From contig NZ_JACHBZ010000002.1 of assembly GCF_014200575.1 (NCBI RefSeq), positions 558,001 through 622,000 of the forward strand: 64,000 bases of DNA, read 5' to 3'. The notes below the pieces were generated by a model, which was not told where the DNA came from, did not search any database, and saw only the letters and a list, made by a program, of their open reading frames with translations. The stretch is from Mucilaginibacter saanensis. Its GTDB lineage: Bacteria > Bacteroidota > Bacteroidia > Sphingobacteriales > Sphingobacteriaceae. Below are positions 55,869 to 64,000 of this stretch, piece by piece. The position numbers and the translations under genes were made by a program. Position 1 is the first letter of the stretch. Every line of letters starts with the position of its first letter.

Positions 55869-56788
55869 GCAATTGTATTAATGGGGTATCCTAAATTATT
55901 GCTGTTTTTTGAGTGGGTAAGGTTCCACCATACCGCTTTAAAAAGCATTGGTATAAAATTGTAATTTTTGGCCTTTATGTAATTGATTAAATTGCGGGGC
56001 ACAACCAGCAATAAAAAGTAAACGTAAAAAATCAGCATTTTGAAAAATGATGCATTGCGGCGTATAAAAAGAATGCGGTTACGATTCATGAAATACTCTT
56101 TTAAACGACTTTTTTTACCTACAGAAACTGATTCCTTATGATATATTAAAGCATCTGTACATATCCAGGCCTCATATCCGGCCCTGATAATATGTTCGCA
56201 CCAGTCTACCTCTTCATAATATAAAAAGAAGTTCTCACTCATGAGCCCTGCCTTATCAACGGCTTCTTTCCGGATCATCATAGCTGCGCCGTGGCAATAG
56301 GCTGTGGGGCCGGTGATATGATTAAACTGCCCTTCATCTTTTTGCCGTAAACCAATGCAGTTATTGCGGCCGGTGTAATAACTCATTGCCGTATAACCGG
56401 CGTACTGTATCAGCTGTTTATCGCTATAATATTTGATCATGGGCGATATCATACCTGCATTATTATTGGCATCTAACACATTAACCAGTTTCTGAATCAA
56501 ACCAGTGGTAAATTCTGTATCATTGTTTACCAGAAAAAGATAATCGCCGGTTGCTTCTTTTATGCCCAGGTTATTGCCTCCGGCGAAACCGAGATTAACT
56601 TCCGACCGTATAAATTTTATGTTCGCATATTTTAATGACCATTCAGGTATCGGATTTATTTTACTGGCATTATCAACTACAATAATTTCAATTTTGGTAT
56701 AGTTGTTGGTTTTTTCTATTGAAAAAAGTAATTCTTCGGTAACTGTGGGCTGGTTAAAATTTACAGTGATAATAGAAACTTTTTTCAT
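55865..56788 (-). CDS. Family 2 glycosyltransferase, rhamnosyltransferase-like
   Basis: A 307-aa GT2 of the WbbL/rhamnosyltransferase-like group. VSIITVNFNQPTVTEELL starts the fold. VVDNASK and FLVNNDTEF supply the nucleotide-sugar and metal-binding Asp residues, and YYEEVDWCEHIIRAGY is the usual acceptor/catalytic segment, with YHKESVSVGKK after it. A hydrophobic C-terminal stretch (FYVYFLLLVVPRNLI) probably attaches it to the membrane. Its stop overlaps the start of the next GT gene by 4 bases. The 237 bases upstream, shared with the divergent acyltransferase, probably hold promoters for both; I cannot place them. Confidence 0.92.
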   Translation of the reverse strand: MKKVSIITVNFNQPTVTEELLFSIEKTNNYTKIEIIVVDNASKINPIPEWSLKYANIKFIRSEVNLGFAGGNNLGIKEATGDYLFLVNNDTEFTTGLIQKLVNVLDANNNAGMISPMIKYYSDKQLIQYAGYTAMSYYTGRNNCIGLRQKDEGQFNHITGPTAYCHGAAMMIRKEAVDKAGLMSENFFLYYEEVDWCEHIIRAGYEAWICTDALIYHKESVSVGKKSRLKEYFMNRNRILFIRRNASFFKMLIFYVYFLLLVVPRNLINYIKAKNYNFIPMLFKAVWWNLTHSKNSNNLGYPINTIA

Positions 56789-57025
56789 CTATACTAAATG
56801 GATATTGAACGGTCTGTTTACGGAATAAGGATAATGAAAGTTAAATACTTAACATAATTTAATCTGACTGATAAAAAATGAATTTTAATGTTGTACATTA
56901 ACTAAGCAATACAATAATTATGCAAGTTTTAGTAATAAGCAAATTATAGATTAAAAAATGTATGTCGCAGTTGATTAATTAAAGAATTTGAATGATAAAT
57001 AACTCCACTGAAAACACAACTGGTA

Positions 57026-58168
57026 ATGCTCATGAATAAGAACATTAACGAGTTACACCGGGAAAAGACGAAAAAAGTATACTTTCCTAACTTAAATGGA
57101 GTAAGAGCGCTGGCGGCGCTTATGGTTGTTATAGCACATATAGAACTTCATAAAACCATTTTTCATATTCGACGCATTCCCGATATTAATTTACTCAATT
57201 TGGGGAAAATTGGCGTCACCGTGTTTTTCTCATTAAGCGGTTTCTTAATTACCTATTTACTACTTGAGGAAAAGCGAACCTTTACCCACATTAATTTTAA
57301 AGGCTTTTATATGAGAAGGCTTTTAAGAATATGGCCCTTATATTTCCTGGTAGTGCTTTTTGGCTTTTTACTTTACCCGGTCGGCTCTAAAAATGCTATC
57401 TGGCTGTCGGTACTGTTTTTACCAAATCTTGCTTTTAGCCTCAATCTGCTGCCTGCTATTGTTGACCCTATATGGTCAATTGGTACTGAAGAACAGTTTT
57501 ATTTATTTCACCCGCACTTTTTCAGATTTAAGAGAACGGAGCATATACTTTATGCATTATTAATATTTATAATAATAATTTACACTGTAGAAATAGGCGT
57601 TGGCAAGTTAGCGTCAGCAAATTCCATTTATCTGGCTTTTCGTAACCTTATGTATTATGCACGATTTGATAACATGATGATAGGTGCTATTGTAGCAATT
57701 ATTTACAACAATACTAAGTATCCTCAGTTTAAATTCAGGTTTCAAAAATTATTTGATACGATATTTAAAAAATGGTTTCAAATTGTATTAATAATAGCTT
57801 TTATAATTTACCTGCTATTTTATCTGAGCTATAATATCAGTCATGGCGATGTTTTAATATCTGTTATGGCGTCATTGCTTATTGTCAATTTATGCGAAAC
57901 CGGTACCAGCATTTACTCTTTGCAACATAAATATCTTGATTATATAGGGCAAATTTCTTACGGTATATATTTATTGCACAAATTCTGCTTGTTTCTTGTG
58001 TTATACCTTGTTCAGAAGTATTTAACTCCTGGAAATATGATAGTTGAGAATTTGATTATTTACGGTGCAACAATTATAGGTGTAATTGGCATAGCCTCAC
58101 TTTCATATTATGGCTATGAGAGGCCATTTTTACAGATAAAAAAACGTTTTCAAAAAATTACCCAGTAA
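57026..58168 (+). CDS. Membrane acyltransferase, acyltransferase-3 (OafA-like) family
   Basis: A 380-aa polytopic protein with about 10-11 helices. The N-terminal NLNGVRALAALMVVIAHI carries the family Arg and His, FFSLSGFLITYLLL the second helix motif, and IWSIGTEEQFYL matches the WSLxxEEQFY signature. ISYGIYLLHKF is a typical late motif. Such enzymes add acetyl or other acyl groups to surface sugars or to small molecules. It is the only + strand gene within the glycan/synthetase block. The start could also be ATG 57032. Its stop codon lies inside the terminator hairpin of the convergent synthetase. Confidence 0.9.
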   Translation: MLMNKNINELHREKTKKVYFPNLNGVRALAALMVVIAHIELHKTIFHIRRIPDINLLNLGKIGVTVFFSLSGFLITYLLLEEKRTFTHINFKGFYMRRLLRIWPLYFLVVLFGFLLYPVGSKNAIWLSVLFLPNLAFSLNLLPAIVDPIWSIGTEEQFYLFHPHFFRFKRTEHILYALLIFIIIIYTVEIGVGKLASANSIYLAFRNLMYYARFDNMMIGAIVAIIYNNTKYPQFKFRFQKLFDTIFKKWFQIVLIIAFIIYLLFYLSYNISHGDVLISVMASLLIVNLCETGTSIYSLQHKYLDYIGQISYGIYLLHKFCLFLVLYLVQKYLTPGNMIVENLIIYGATIIGVIGIASLSYYGYERPFLQIKKRFQKITQ

Positions 58169-58189
58169 TAAATTAATATTACCGGGTAA
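58151..58189 (-). terminator. Rho-independent terminator of the A-PCP-TE gene, overlapping the convergent gene's stop
   Basis: Arms at 58158-58170 and 58177-58189 (TTACCCAGTAATA and TATTACCGGGTAA) pair at 12 of 13 positions around AATTAA. Read on the - strand the stem is followed by TTTTTTG. It lies about 30 bases past the synthetase stop and includes the acyltransferase stop at 58166-58168. Confidence 0.85.
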
Positions 58190-58220
58190 GAGATCAGTTA
58201 ATAGTATAATAGTTAAGTTT

Positions 58221-60878
58221 TTATTCTTTTGATACTTTGTCAAGGCAGGTTTGCAGTACAACGGCAAACTCCTTATCATTTGGCGGGGCAAATATGGTGT
58301 TGTGCTCGCCCGGTATTTCATGTACATGTACGCCTTTTAAAGCAAACGGACGCCAGCCAAGAAAATCAAAATCAATCATGTAAAAAGTACGTTTTTTAGC
58401 TCTGAACAACTCAATGGCAATTGGGAGGGGCGTTAAAAAGTAATTACGCAAGGCTTTTTCACTGGCCTCGTCAATCTCATTATCGTAGGCAAAAAAGCCC
58501 TCTTTTTTCTCGTCCTTACCCGGAAATAATTTCCAGAATAATTTGATAACCTTTCGTTTAATGATCAGGCTCTTATATTCAATAGTACGCTTAGGGTCTT
58601 CCTTAAGCAATACAAAACTGTGGCCTATTTGCTTTAAGGTAAAAACTGTATTTTTTAGGGCTCTTTTTAAAGCCGGATCATTTACGGTTGACTGCTCTGC
58701 ATAGGTATCAAACATGGCCAGCATTTTTACTTCCTTGCCGGCTGCCATTAGCTGCTTGGCCATTTCATAGGCAATAATGCCGCCTAATGAATAACCCGCG
58801 AGGGCATAAGGGCCATCAGGGTTTTTGGCTACTATTTCGGCAATGTAGTTTGCGGCAATTTCCTCCATTACGTCAAGCGGTTCATCAATACCATTAAGTC
58901 CCTTGGCCTGCAAACCATATACAGGTTGTTCGGCATCCATGTTCATGGCAAGGGCATTAAATAGTAATACATTGAGGCCGGCACCATGCACAATGTATAA
59001 TGGCATTTTACTGCCGCTTGGCTTAATAGGTACCAATGACTCCCAAGTAATAGACGCAGGATCAATCTCAAGCCTGGCAGCTAATTTTTCAACTGTTGAA
59101 TATTCAAATAATGTAGCCAAAGGCAGGCGTTTCCCGGTTTCTTTTTCAATGCGGGCCATGATCTGTACGGCAACTAATGAGCGGCCACCCAGCTCAAAAA
59201 AATTGTCGGTAATACTGATATTCTCTAACCCCATAAGTTCCTGCCATATACTGGCAATTAACTTTTCGTTGCTGGTGCCCGGCGCAACAAATTCGCCGGT
59301 ACGCTGTATATTGCTGTAGTCTGGTTTAGGAAGTGCCTTGCGGTCAATTTTTCCATTAGGGGTAATGGGAATAATGTCCATGATTACAAAGTCATCAGGT
59401 ACCATATATTCAGGTAGTACCGCAAGTAATCCTTGCTGCCATGCGTCATTCTGAGTTTTTAAATCGATACCGCTTTTTTGATCATTGACGATCACATAGG
59501 CCACCAACCGTGGATTACCGGGCGTATCTTCCCGTGCAATAACTACCGCTTGCTTTATATTATCCTCTTTTAAGAGGTTTTGTTCAATTTCCTCGAGCTC
59601 AATACGATAACCACGAACTTTTACCTGGTGATCAATACGACCAAGGCAAACAATCTCTCCATCTTCACGAATCTTACCCAAATCACCTGTACGATACATT
59701 TTGCTGCCTGGTATACCTGAAAATATATCTTCAACAAAACGCTCAGCAGATAATTCAAGCCTGTTCAGATAACCAACCGCCACGCCATCGCCGCCAATAT
59801 AAATTTCCCCGATGGTGCCATCAGTATGATTTTTTAAGGCTTCATCTACAATATATACCTGTGTGTTATTAACAGGGCGGCCGATAGTAATATCATCCTC
59901 GTGTGTTATTTGTTTAACAGTGGAGTATATAGTTGTTTCTGTAGGGCCATACATATTCCAGATCTCCGCACATTTAGGAAGTAATTGTGCCGCAAGATCT
60001 TTAGGAAAAGCCTCGCCACCACAAAATACCTTTAAAGGCATCTTTTCGTCCCAGCCAGATACGAGCATCATGCGCCAGGTGTAAGGAGTAGCCTGTAGTA
60101 TGGTAACACTTTCGGCTTTTACCAGTTCAACCAGTGCGCGACCATCCTTTGCAGTAGCGGAATCAGCTAACAGTAGCTGAGCTCCGCTGATGAGCGGTAA
60201 ATAAAGGTCAAGACCTGCAATATCAAAAGAAATAGTGGTTACAGCGAGTAGCTTATCTGTTTTGGATATTCCTGGCTCTTGTTGTACACTTAGTAAAAGG
60301 TTAACAAGATTGTGATGCAAAATTTGCACGCCTTTTGGTTTACCTGTTGAGCCCGATGTATAAAGTATATAGGCTAAATCCTTCCCTGTAACGGTTACAT
60401 CCAGTTCGTCTGCAACGTAATCTGGAAACTTCTCTAATGCATCTTCAATTAATACCTCGGTTGAATTTGCAATAAAGTGCTTATGGTACTTTTGGGATGT
60501 GATTAAGATTTTGGCCGATGAGTCTTCGAGCATAAACTCAATTCTGTCTTTCGGATATTCGGGATCAAGGGGGACATAGGCCGCACCTGTTTTTAAAATG
60601 GCTAATAGAGATATAACCATTTCTGGCGAACGATCAAGTGCAAGCCCTGCGATGTCACCTCTTTGCAAGCCTTGCTCCATTAAATACCGGGCAAGTTTGT
60701 TTGCAGCTTCATTCAGGTTCTTATAACTAAAAACGCGATCATGAAATTTAAGTGCTAACTGATCCGGGGTTTCAACTGCCCGTTCGGCAATAAGATGATG
60801 AAGTGCTTTATCCTTAGGATAGTCCGCCACTGTATCATTCAATGAATTTATAGCATCTGTATTTACTGGAGCAGCCAT
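58221..60878 (-). CDS. NRPS-like synthetase, A-PCP-TE without condensation domain
   Basis: An 885-aa protein. The A domain covers about residues 15-520 (YILYTSGSTG near 174); specificity residues read D, I, L, Q, F, G, M, I, Y, K, again glycine-like and keeping the Asp that binds the alpha-amine. PCP has FFELGGRSL (Ser about 567; Arg before Ser is unusual). TE has GYSLGG (Ser about 697), MFDTYA (Asp) and PGEHNT (His). The sequence is closely similar throughout to the A-PCP-TE part of 43816-47844 and begins at the same C-A linker (NDTVADYPKDKALH against NDTASLYPKDKALH), as if a C domain had been lost. It follows two glycosyltransferase genes and may load and release glycine, or act in trans. 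Confidence 0.92.
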   Translation of the reverse strand: MAAPVNTDAINSLNDTVADYPKDKALHHLIAERAVETPDQLALKFHDRVFSYKNLNEAANKLARYLMEQGLQRGDIAGLALDRSPEMVISLLAILKTGAAYVPLDPEYPKDRIEFMLEDSSAKILITSQKYHKHFIANSTEVLIEDALEKFPDYVADELDVTVTGKDLAYILYTSGSTGKPKGVQILHHNLVNLLLSVQQEPGISKTDKLLAVTTISFDIAGLDLYLPLISGAQLLLADSATAKDGRALVELVKAESVTILQATPYTWRMMLVSGWDEKMPLKVFCGGEAFPKDLAAQLLPKCAEIWNMYGPTETTIYSTVKQITHEDDITIGRPVNNTQVYIVDEALKNHTDGTIGEIYIGGDGVAVGYLNRLELSAERFVEDIFSGIPGSKMYRTGDLGKIREDGEIVCLGRIDHQVKVRGYRIELEEIEQNLLKEDNIKQAVVIAREDTPGNPRLVAYVIVNDQKSGIDLKTQNDAWQQGLLAVLPEYMVPDDFVIMDIIPITPNGKIDRKALPKPDYSNIQRTGEFVAPGTSNEKLIASIWQELMGLENISITDNFFELGGRSLVAVQIMARIEKETGKRLPLATLFEYSTVEKLAARLEIDPASITWESLVPIKPSGSKMPLYIVHGAGLNVLLFNALAMNMDAEQPVYGLQAKGLNGIDEPLDVMEEIAANYIAEIVAKNPDGPYALAGYSLGGIIAYEMAKQLMAAGKEVKMLAMFDTYAEQSTVNDPALKRALKNTVFTLKQIGHSFVLLKEDPKRTIEYKSLIIKRKVIKLFWKLFPGKDEKKEGFFAYDNEIDEASEKALRNYFLTPLPIAIELFRAKKRTFYMIDFDFLGWRPFALKGVHVHEIPGEHNTIFAPPNDKEFAVVLQTCLDKVSKE

Positions 60879-60977
60879 TATGGAGTATTCTTTGTTTAGA
60901 TAAATAATAACGGATTAGTTCCGCGTTCAATCATTAAATTCACCTTAATATCAACACTACTTTTAATGTATACGTAA

Positions 60978-62165
60978 TTAAGCAGCAGTATGGTCATGCG
61001 GTGTATGAATAAATTTTTTATTTGCGCCTTTTAACTTAAATAATAACAATAACATCGTGAAAAATATCATTGGCAGCTTAAGAGCGGCGCTTACAAGATT
61101 CTTGTTAAAGAACTTTGCCGGTATAGCAACAACAATACCAATATAACAGCATACGGTAGCAGTAAGCCAAAGGTGCCAGTGCGGGCCAATATCTGGAGTT
61201 AAAAAAGAAATTAACAGCATGAACGGCATCAGCCCTAGCATTAATACCCGGGGGAGTATAGACATTTGGTATATCTCATTAAAATAATCAAAATTACCAC
61301 GCATTAGCAGTTCGCCAAAACCGCTGCTCCCGTATTTAAGTAATAAGTTAAATTGTGCAGAAAGCCATCTTTTACGTTGTTTCTTAAATACCTCGGGATT
61401 GCTTACTTTTTCGTCATAAACCAGTGCATTTTCGGCATAAGCAACGCCAATTTTTTGACGGGTGAGTATTAGTCCCATCTCTTTATCAAAGCCTCCAACC
61501 GCATCAATTTGCGACATGATCTGTTTAAATAAACTGTATTCCAAAGCCATTCCAGAACCAATTATGGCAGCAGAAAGATTAAATACCCGCTGTGACTTCC
61601 TGAAAATGTGATTGTTAACCTCCTCGCTAATAGCATCAAGCACAGCAACAGAGGTGTTTGTGTTTTTGGCAACGCGGTGGCCTTGTATCACTTTTTCACC
61701 GGCTTTTAAATAGTTGTTAATCTGGTATAAATAGTCCGGAGCGGCTACGTTATCGATATCAAAAACTATGGCTGCATCAAAATCTTGGCTGGTGTTTTCA
61801 ATGGCTTTATTTAGCGCTTTTGATTTGGTGCTGTTTTCAAAAAAAACTTCTACAACCTGCAAAGGCATTTGTCTTAACTTTTCAATAGTTTCTGGCTTAA
61901 GCGAGTCAGCTATGATGCAAATGTGGAACCTGTCTTTAGGATAATCAATAGTTAACGCGCTTGCCGCAGAGTTTAACAAAATTTCATCTTCTTTATAAGC
62001 GCATATATAAATTACAAAACGGCTTAATGAAGATGCAACAGAAGGCTGTTTAACGGGTATTAATTTCCCCGCAAGCGAGAAAATAAATAGATAAATGCAA
62101 TATATTCCCAGATATATAAAAATTACATCCATCACTATTGTTGCTATCAGTTTTATAATATCCAT
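60978..62165 (-). CDS. Membrane family 2 glycosyltransferase, cellulose synthase-like
   Basis: A 395-aa GT2 with an N-terminal helix (about residues 5-30) and about three C-terminal helices. CAYKEDEIL opens the catalytic domain and IADSLKPET is the first Asp site. VFDIDNVAAPD is the DxD site, GGFDKEMGL follows, and KQRKRWLSAQF matches the QxxRW acceptor motif of processive synthases. It sits between the GT4 gene and the A-PCP-TE synthetase (99 bases upstream of the latter), probably in one transcript. It likely extends or initiates a surface polysaccharide. Confidence 0.92.
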   Translation of the reverse strand: MDIIKLIATIVMDVIFIYLGIYCIYLFIFSLAGKLIPVKQPSVASSLSRFVIYICAYKEDEILLNSAASALTIDYPKDRFHICIIADSLKPETIEKLRQMPLQVVEVFFENSTKSKALNKAIENTSQDFDAAIVFDIDNVAAPDYLYQINNYLKAGEKVIQGHRVAKNTNTSVAVLDAISEEVNNHIFRKSQRVFNLSAAIIGSGMALEYSLFKQIMSQIDAVGGFDKEMGLILTRQKIGVAYAENALVYDEKVSNPEVFKKQRKRWLSAQFNLLLKYGSSGFGELLMRGNFDYFNEIYQMSILPRVLMLGLMPFMLLISFLTPDIGPHWHLWLTATVCCYIGIVVAIPAKFFNKNLVSAALKLPMIFFTMLLLLFKLKGANKKFIHTPHDHTAA

Positions 62166-62230
62166 GTGTATTTGTATTTTAATGCTTAATATGTGCAGCT
62201 TTAACCAGTGTTAGCCTTTATACTGAAATG

Positions 62231-63442
62231 TTAATTATTTAGTTTACTTTCTAAATTTAATGCCAGTAAATTTTCAATCTCAACAATGCGGTGTTCCCAG
62301 GTGTTTTCTGCCGCTACGGCAAGTCGTTTCTTCTGTAAGTCCGGAGTGTCATTCAAGGCTGCTTCCATAGCGGCAGAAAATGCTGTGGCATCCTTGCAAT
62401 AAGCTACGGTATCACCAGTAAAATCTCCTAAATCTGTATTGAAATCGGTTGATACCACCGGCCTGCCAGATCCCATGTATTCAAATAGCTTTAACGGAAA
62501 TATGGCGCTGCTTACTTCATCCTTTTTAAAAGGGATAATGGCTACATCAAACCCTTTCAAAACCGACGGCATCTGCTCATAAGAAACAGCTCCCTTTAAC
62601 GATATATTAGGCTCCTTAAAAGCATCGTTATCAACGTAATCAATATCAACCGGGCCAACAAAAACAAAATTCTTATCAGGGTTTTGCCTCATCACTTCTG
62701 TTAGTAAATGATAATCAATACGGCGTTCAATATTGCCAAAATAGCCTATCAACGGTTTTTTTATGCCTGATAAAATTTCGGCCACGGGCAATTGTGGGTC
62801 AAGTGCTTTTTGGCTGTGACTTATGTTTGCCGCGTTAGGTATAAAGTGAGTGTTATGATTAAGTTTTTTCTTGCTATCTCTCAATTGTTTGCTGGTACAA
62901 AGTACCAGATCAACGCTTTTTACAACAATATCCTCAGATATTATACCATGTTTGGTTTGATAATATTCGATAAGCGGATCAACACAATGGTAAACCGTTA
63001 GTATCGGCTTTATTAAATGATGAAAAGTAGGATAGGTGTAGTTATAAGAATTGATATAGATATAATTCCTGATGTTTAATTGTTTAATCACCTTTTTTAG
63101 CCGGGTTGCCACTATCAGCTCATTTAATTTTACTGTAGCGCGATACAATGGCCCCTCGGGGAGCATGTTGATTGACGGAACCGGCGGAGAAATAATTATT
63201 TTAAGATTAGGAATATCTGTTTGGATATAACTGTTTACAGACGAAAAAAAGTGAGGTTTCCTTATCTTATACTCCGGAGTATTCTTGAATTTTATATAAT
63301 CTTTCCAGGTAAAAGGACGGTCAACATAATATACGTAATTATCCTTTGCCAAGTGTTTGGCCATGATATAGTTAGTTGACTCCAGGCGGCCATCAAACTG
63401 CATCTGAGAAAATATAATTATATGCCTGTTTTTAAGTTCCAT
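62231..63442 (-). CDS. GT4-type glycosyltransferase
   Basis: A 403-aa GT-B glycosyltransferase. The C-terminal half has the nucleotide-sugar Rossmann domain beginning KKPLIGYFGNIERR, the strand NFVFVGPVD, and FPLKLFEYMGSGRPVVSTD, the Ex7E-like donor-binding motif of retaining GT4 enzymes. The N-terminal half has an unusual acceptor domain with VYHCVDPLIEYY and VDLVLCTSKQL. There is no signal or membrane segment, so it works on the cytoplasmic face. It starts 1 base after the flippase gene stop (63444), so the two are coupled. Confidence 0.92.
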   Translation of the reverse strand: MELKNRHIIIFSQMQFDGRLESTNYIMAKHLAKDNYVYYVDRPFTWKDYIKFKNTPEYKIRKPHFFSSVNSYIQTDIPNLKIIISPPVPSINMLPEGPLYRATVKLNELIVATRLKKVIKQLNIRNYIYINSYNYTYPTFHHLIKPILTVYHCVDPLIEYYQTKHGIISEDIVVKSVDLVLCTSKQLRDSKKKLNHNTHFIPNAANISHSQKALDPQLPVAEILSGIKKPLIGYFGNIERRIDYHLLTEVMRQNPDKNFVFVGPVDIDYVDNDAFKEPNISLKGAVSYEQMPSVLKGFDVAIIPFKKDEVSSAIFPLKLFEYMGSGRPVVSTDFNTDLGDFTGDTVAYCKDATAFSAAMEAALNDTPDLQKKRLAVAAENTWEHRIVEIENLLALNLESKLNN

Positions 63443-63443
63443 A

Positions 63444-64000
63444 TTAATTTTGCCCCAGTTCCTTTTTTCTTAGTTTTTGATAAAGAATACCCAATAATTC
63501 TTTTAACTCAAGATAGCCCAGTTTGAAAATATCGCCGATGGAAAACTGTAAGTTTTTTTTGAGTGCCCAGTAGCCAAATATGGCACCTGAAAAAAATGTA
63601 AAAATGGATGCGATAGCTACCCCATACAGGCTATGGAAAATAAATATTCCTAAAAAATCGCCGGTAACATTTACGGTTAACATAATAAAAACTTTAATCA
63701 TGTTAAGATGAGGTTTGTTGATAATATCAAGCGTAATACCGAAAAAACGATCAATAGGCAGCAGCATTACAAAGCACATAAATATGCGGAAGATGTTACC
63801 TGCGTCAGAATGGAGGTATTTACCACCAAATAGTAAGCCTATCACCAGGTCGGCTGCTATAAATGAAACTACGGCTATAGGTATTAAGGCTATGGTAAGC
63901 ATCCCTGCATATTTTTTCATGATATAGGATACATATTTTTTATCGTCGCGGTTTACTGCTGCCGACATTACCGGTAATGCAGTTGAGATAAAGGCCCTAA
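63444..64000 (-). CDS. Oligosaccharide flippase, Wzx-like (5' partial)
   Basis: The C-terminal part of a polytopic MATE/MOP-superfamily flippase. The visible part has about five hydrophobic segments (MLTIALIPIAVVSFIAADLVIGLLF and later ones) with a GGKYLHSDAG loop and a short basic cytoplasmic tail. The frame stays open through the right edge (FISTALPVMSAAV precedes the internal ATG at 63968), so the true start is beyond the window. It would move lipid-linked oligosaccharide units across the inner membrane. It heads the visible part of the transcript flippase, GT4, GT2, A-PCP-TE. Confidence 0.88.
   Translation of the reverse strand, partial: RAFISTALPVMSAAVNRDDKKYVSYIMKKYAGMLTIALIPIAVVSFIAADLVIGLLFGGKYLHSDAGNIFRIFMCFVMLLPIDRFFGITLDIINKPHLNMIKVFIMLTVNVTGDFLGIFIFHSLYGVAIASIFTFFSGAIFGYWALKKNLQFSIGDIFKLGYLELKELLGILYQKLRKKELGQN

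Noticed and set aside
58221..60878. Furanone or quinone synthase (A-T-TE enzymes that dimerise aryl-pyruvates)
   Set aside because: The A domain keeps the Asp that binds the alpha-amino group and a glycine-like pocket, and its nearest relative in the window is an amino-acid NRPS module.
42337..64000. Prophage or integrative element carrying the synthetase cluster
   Set aside because: No integrase, transposase, tRNA target or flanking direct repeats were seen, and base composition looks like the neighbours by eye.

Overview
The window is typical Bacteroidota (Sphingobacteriaceae-like) chromosome; the proteins most resemble Mucilaginibacter/Pedobacter types. Supporting signs are an ECF sigma/FecR/SusC/SusD set, lipoproteins with short Bacteroidota-style signals, AT-rich intergenic DNA without strong Shine-Dalgarno sites, paired FtsX-type permeases, and many Tat-exported sugar enzymes. 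I saw no tRNA, rRNA, CRISPR array, transposase or phage gene.

Region 1 (1-12.05 kb, + strand) is an oxidative sugar-catabolism cluster. It holds a GMC flavoprotein dehydrogenase (cut by the left edge), its subunit-3 partner, a lipoprotein cytochrome c, two Gfo/Idh/MocA oxidoreductases, three xylose-isomerase-like TIM barrels, two MFS carriers and a DUF1080 3-keto-disaccharide hydrolase. The set matches a 3-keto-glycoside route: oxidise the glycoside at C3, cleave it, import and rearrange the product. A strong terminator at 12.01 kb closes it. A NIPSNAP protein follows.

Region 2 (13-25 kb, +) is signalling and export. A multi-PAS histidine kinase interrupted by two frameshifts precedes a single-domain response regulator. 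Next comes a tripartite ABC efflux operon (adaptor, TolC-like channel, MacB-like ATPase, two permeases) that ends with its own NtrC-type regulator and histidine kinase. A -24/-12 promoter preceded by a direct repeat lies just before the operon and suggests sigma-54 autoregulation.

Region 3 (25-39.1 kb, +) holds a Tat-exported clan GH-D-like hydrolase, a DUF885 lipoprotein, a PQQ/cytochrome c dehydrogenase, a DUF1572 protein and a TMEM175-type channel, then an ECF sigma factor, FecR, STN-containing SusC and SusD. On the - strand come a TRIC-family protein and penicillin-binding protein 1C.

Region 4 (42.3-64 kb, mostly -) is the most interesting part: a small assembly line set inside a glycan locus. 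A hybrid megasynthase (A-PCP-KS-AT-ACP-aminotransferase, 2219 aa) is followed after one base by an NRPS (C-A-PCP-TE, 1342 aa) and a Sfp-type phosphopantetheinyl transferase. About 3.7 kb upstream is a second, paralogous synthetase (A-PCP-TE, no C domain), lying behind a flippase (cut by the right edge) and two glycosyltransferases. Two more glycosyltransferases and an acyltransferase sit between. The domain order predicts a beta-amino acid built from one amino acid plus malonate, joined to a second (probably Gly) and released by a thioesterase. Whether the product is a free small peptide or is attached to a glycan cannot be settled from sequence.
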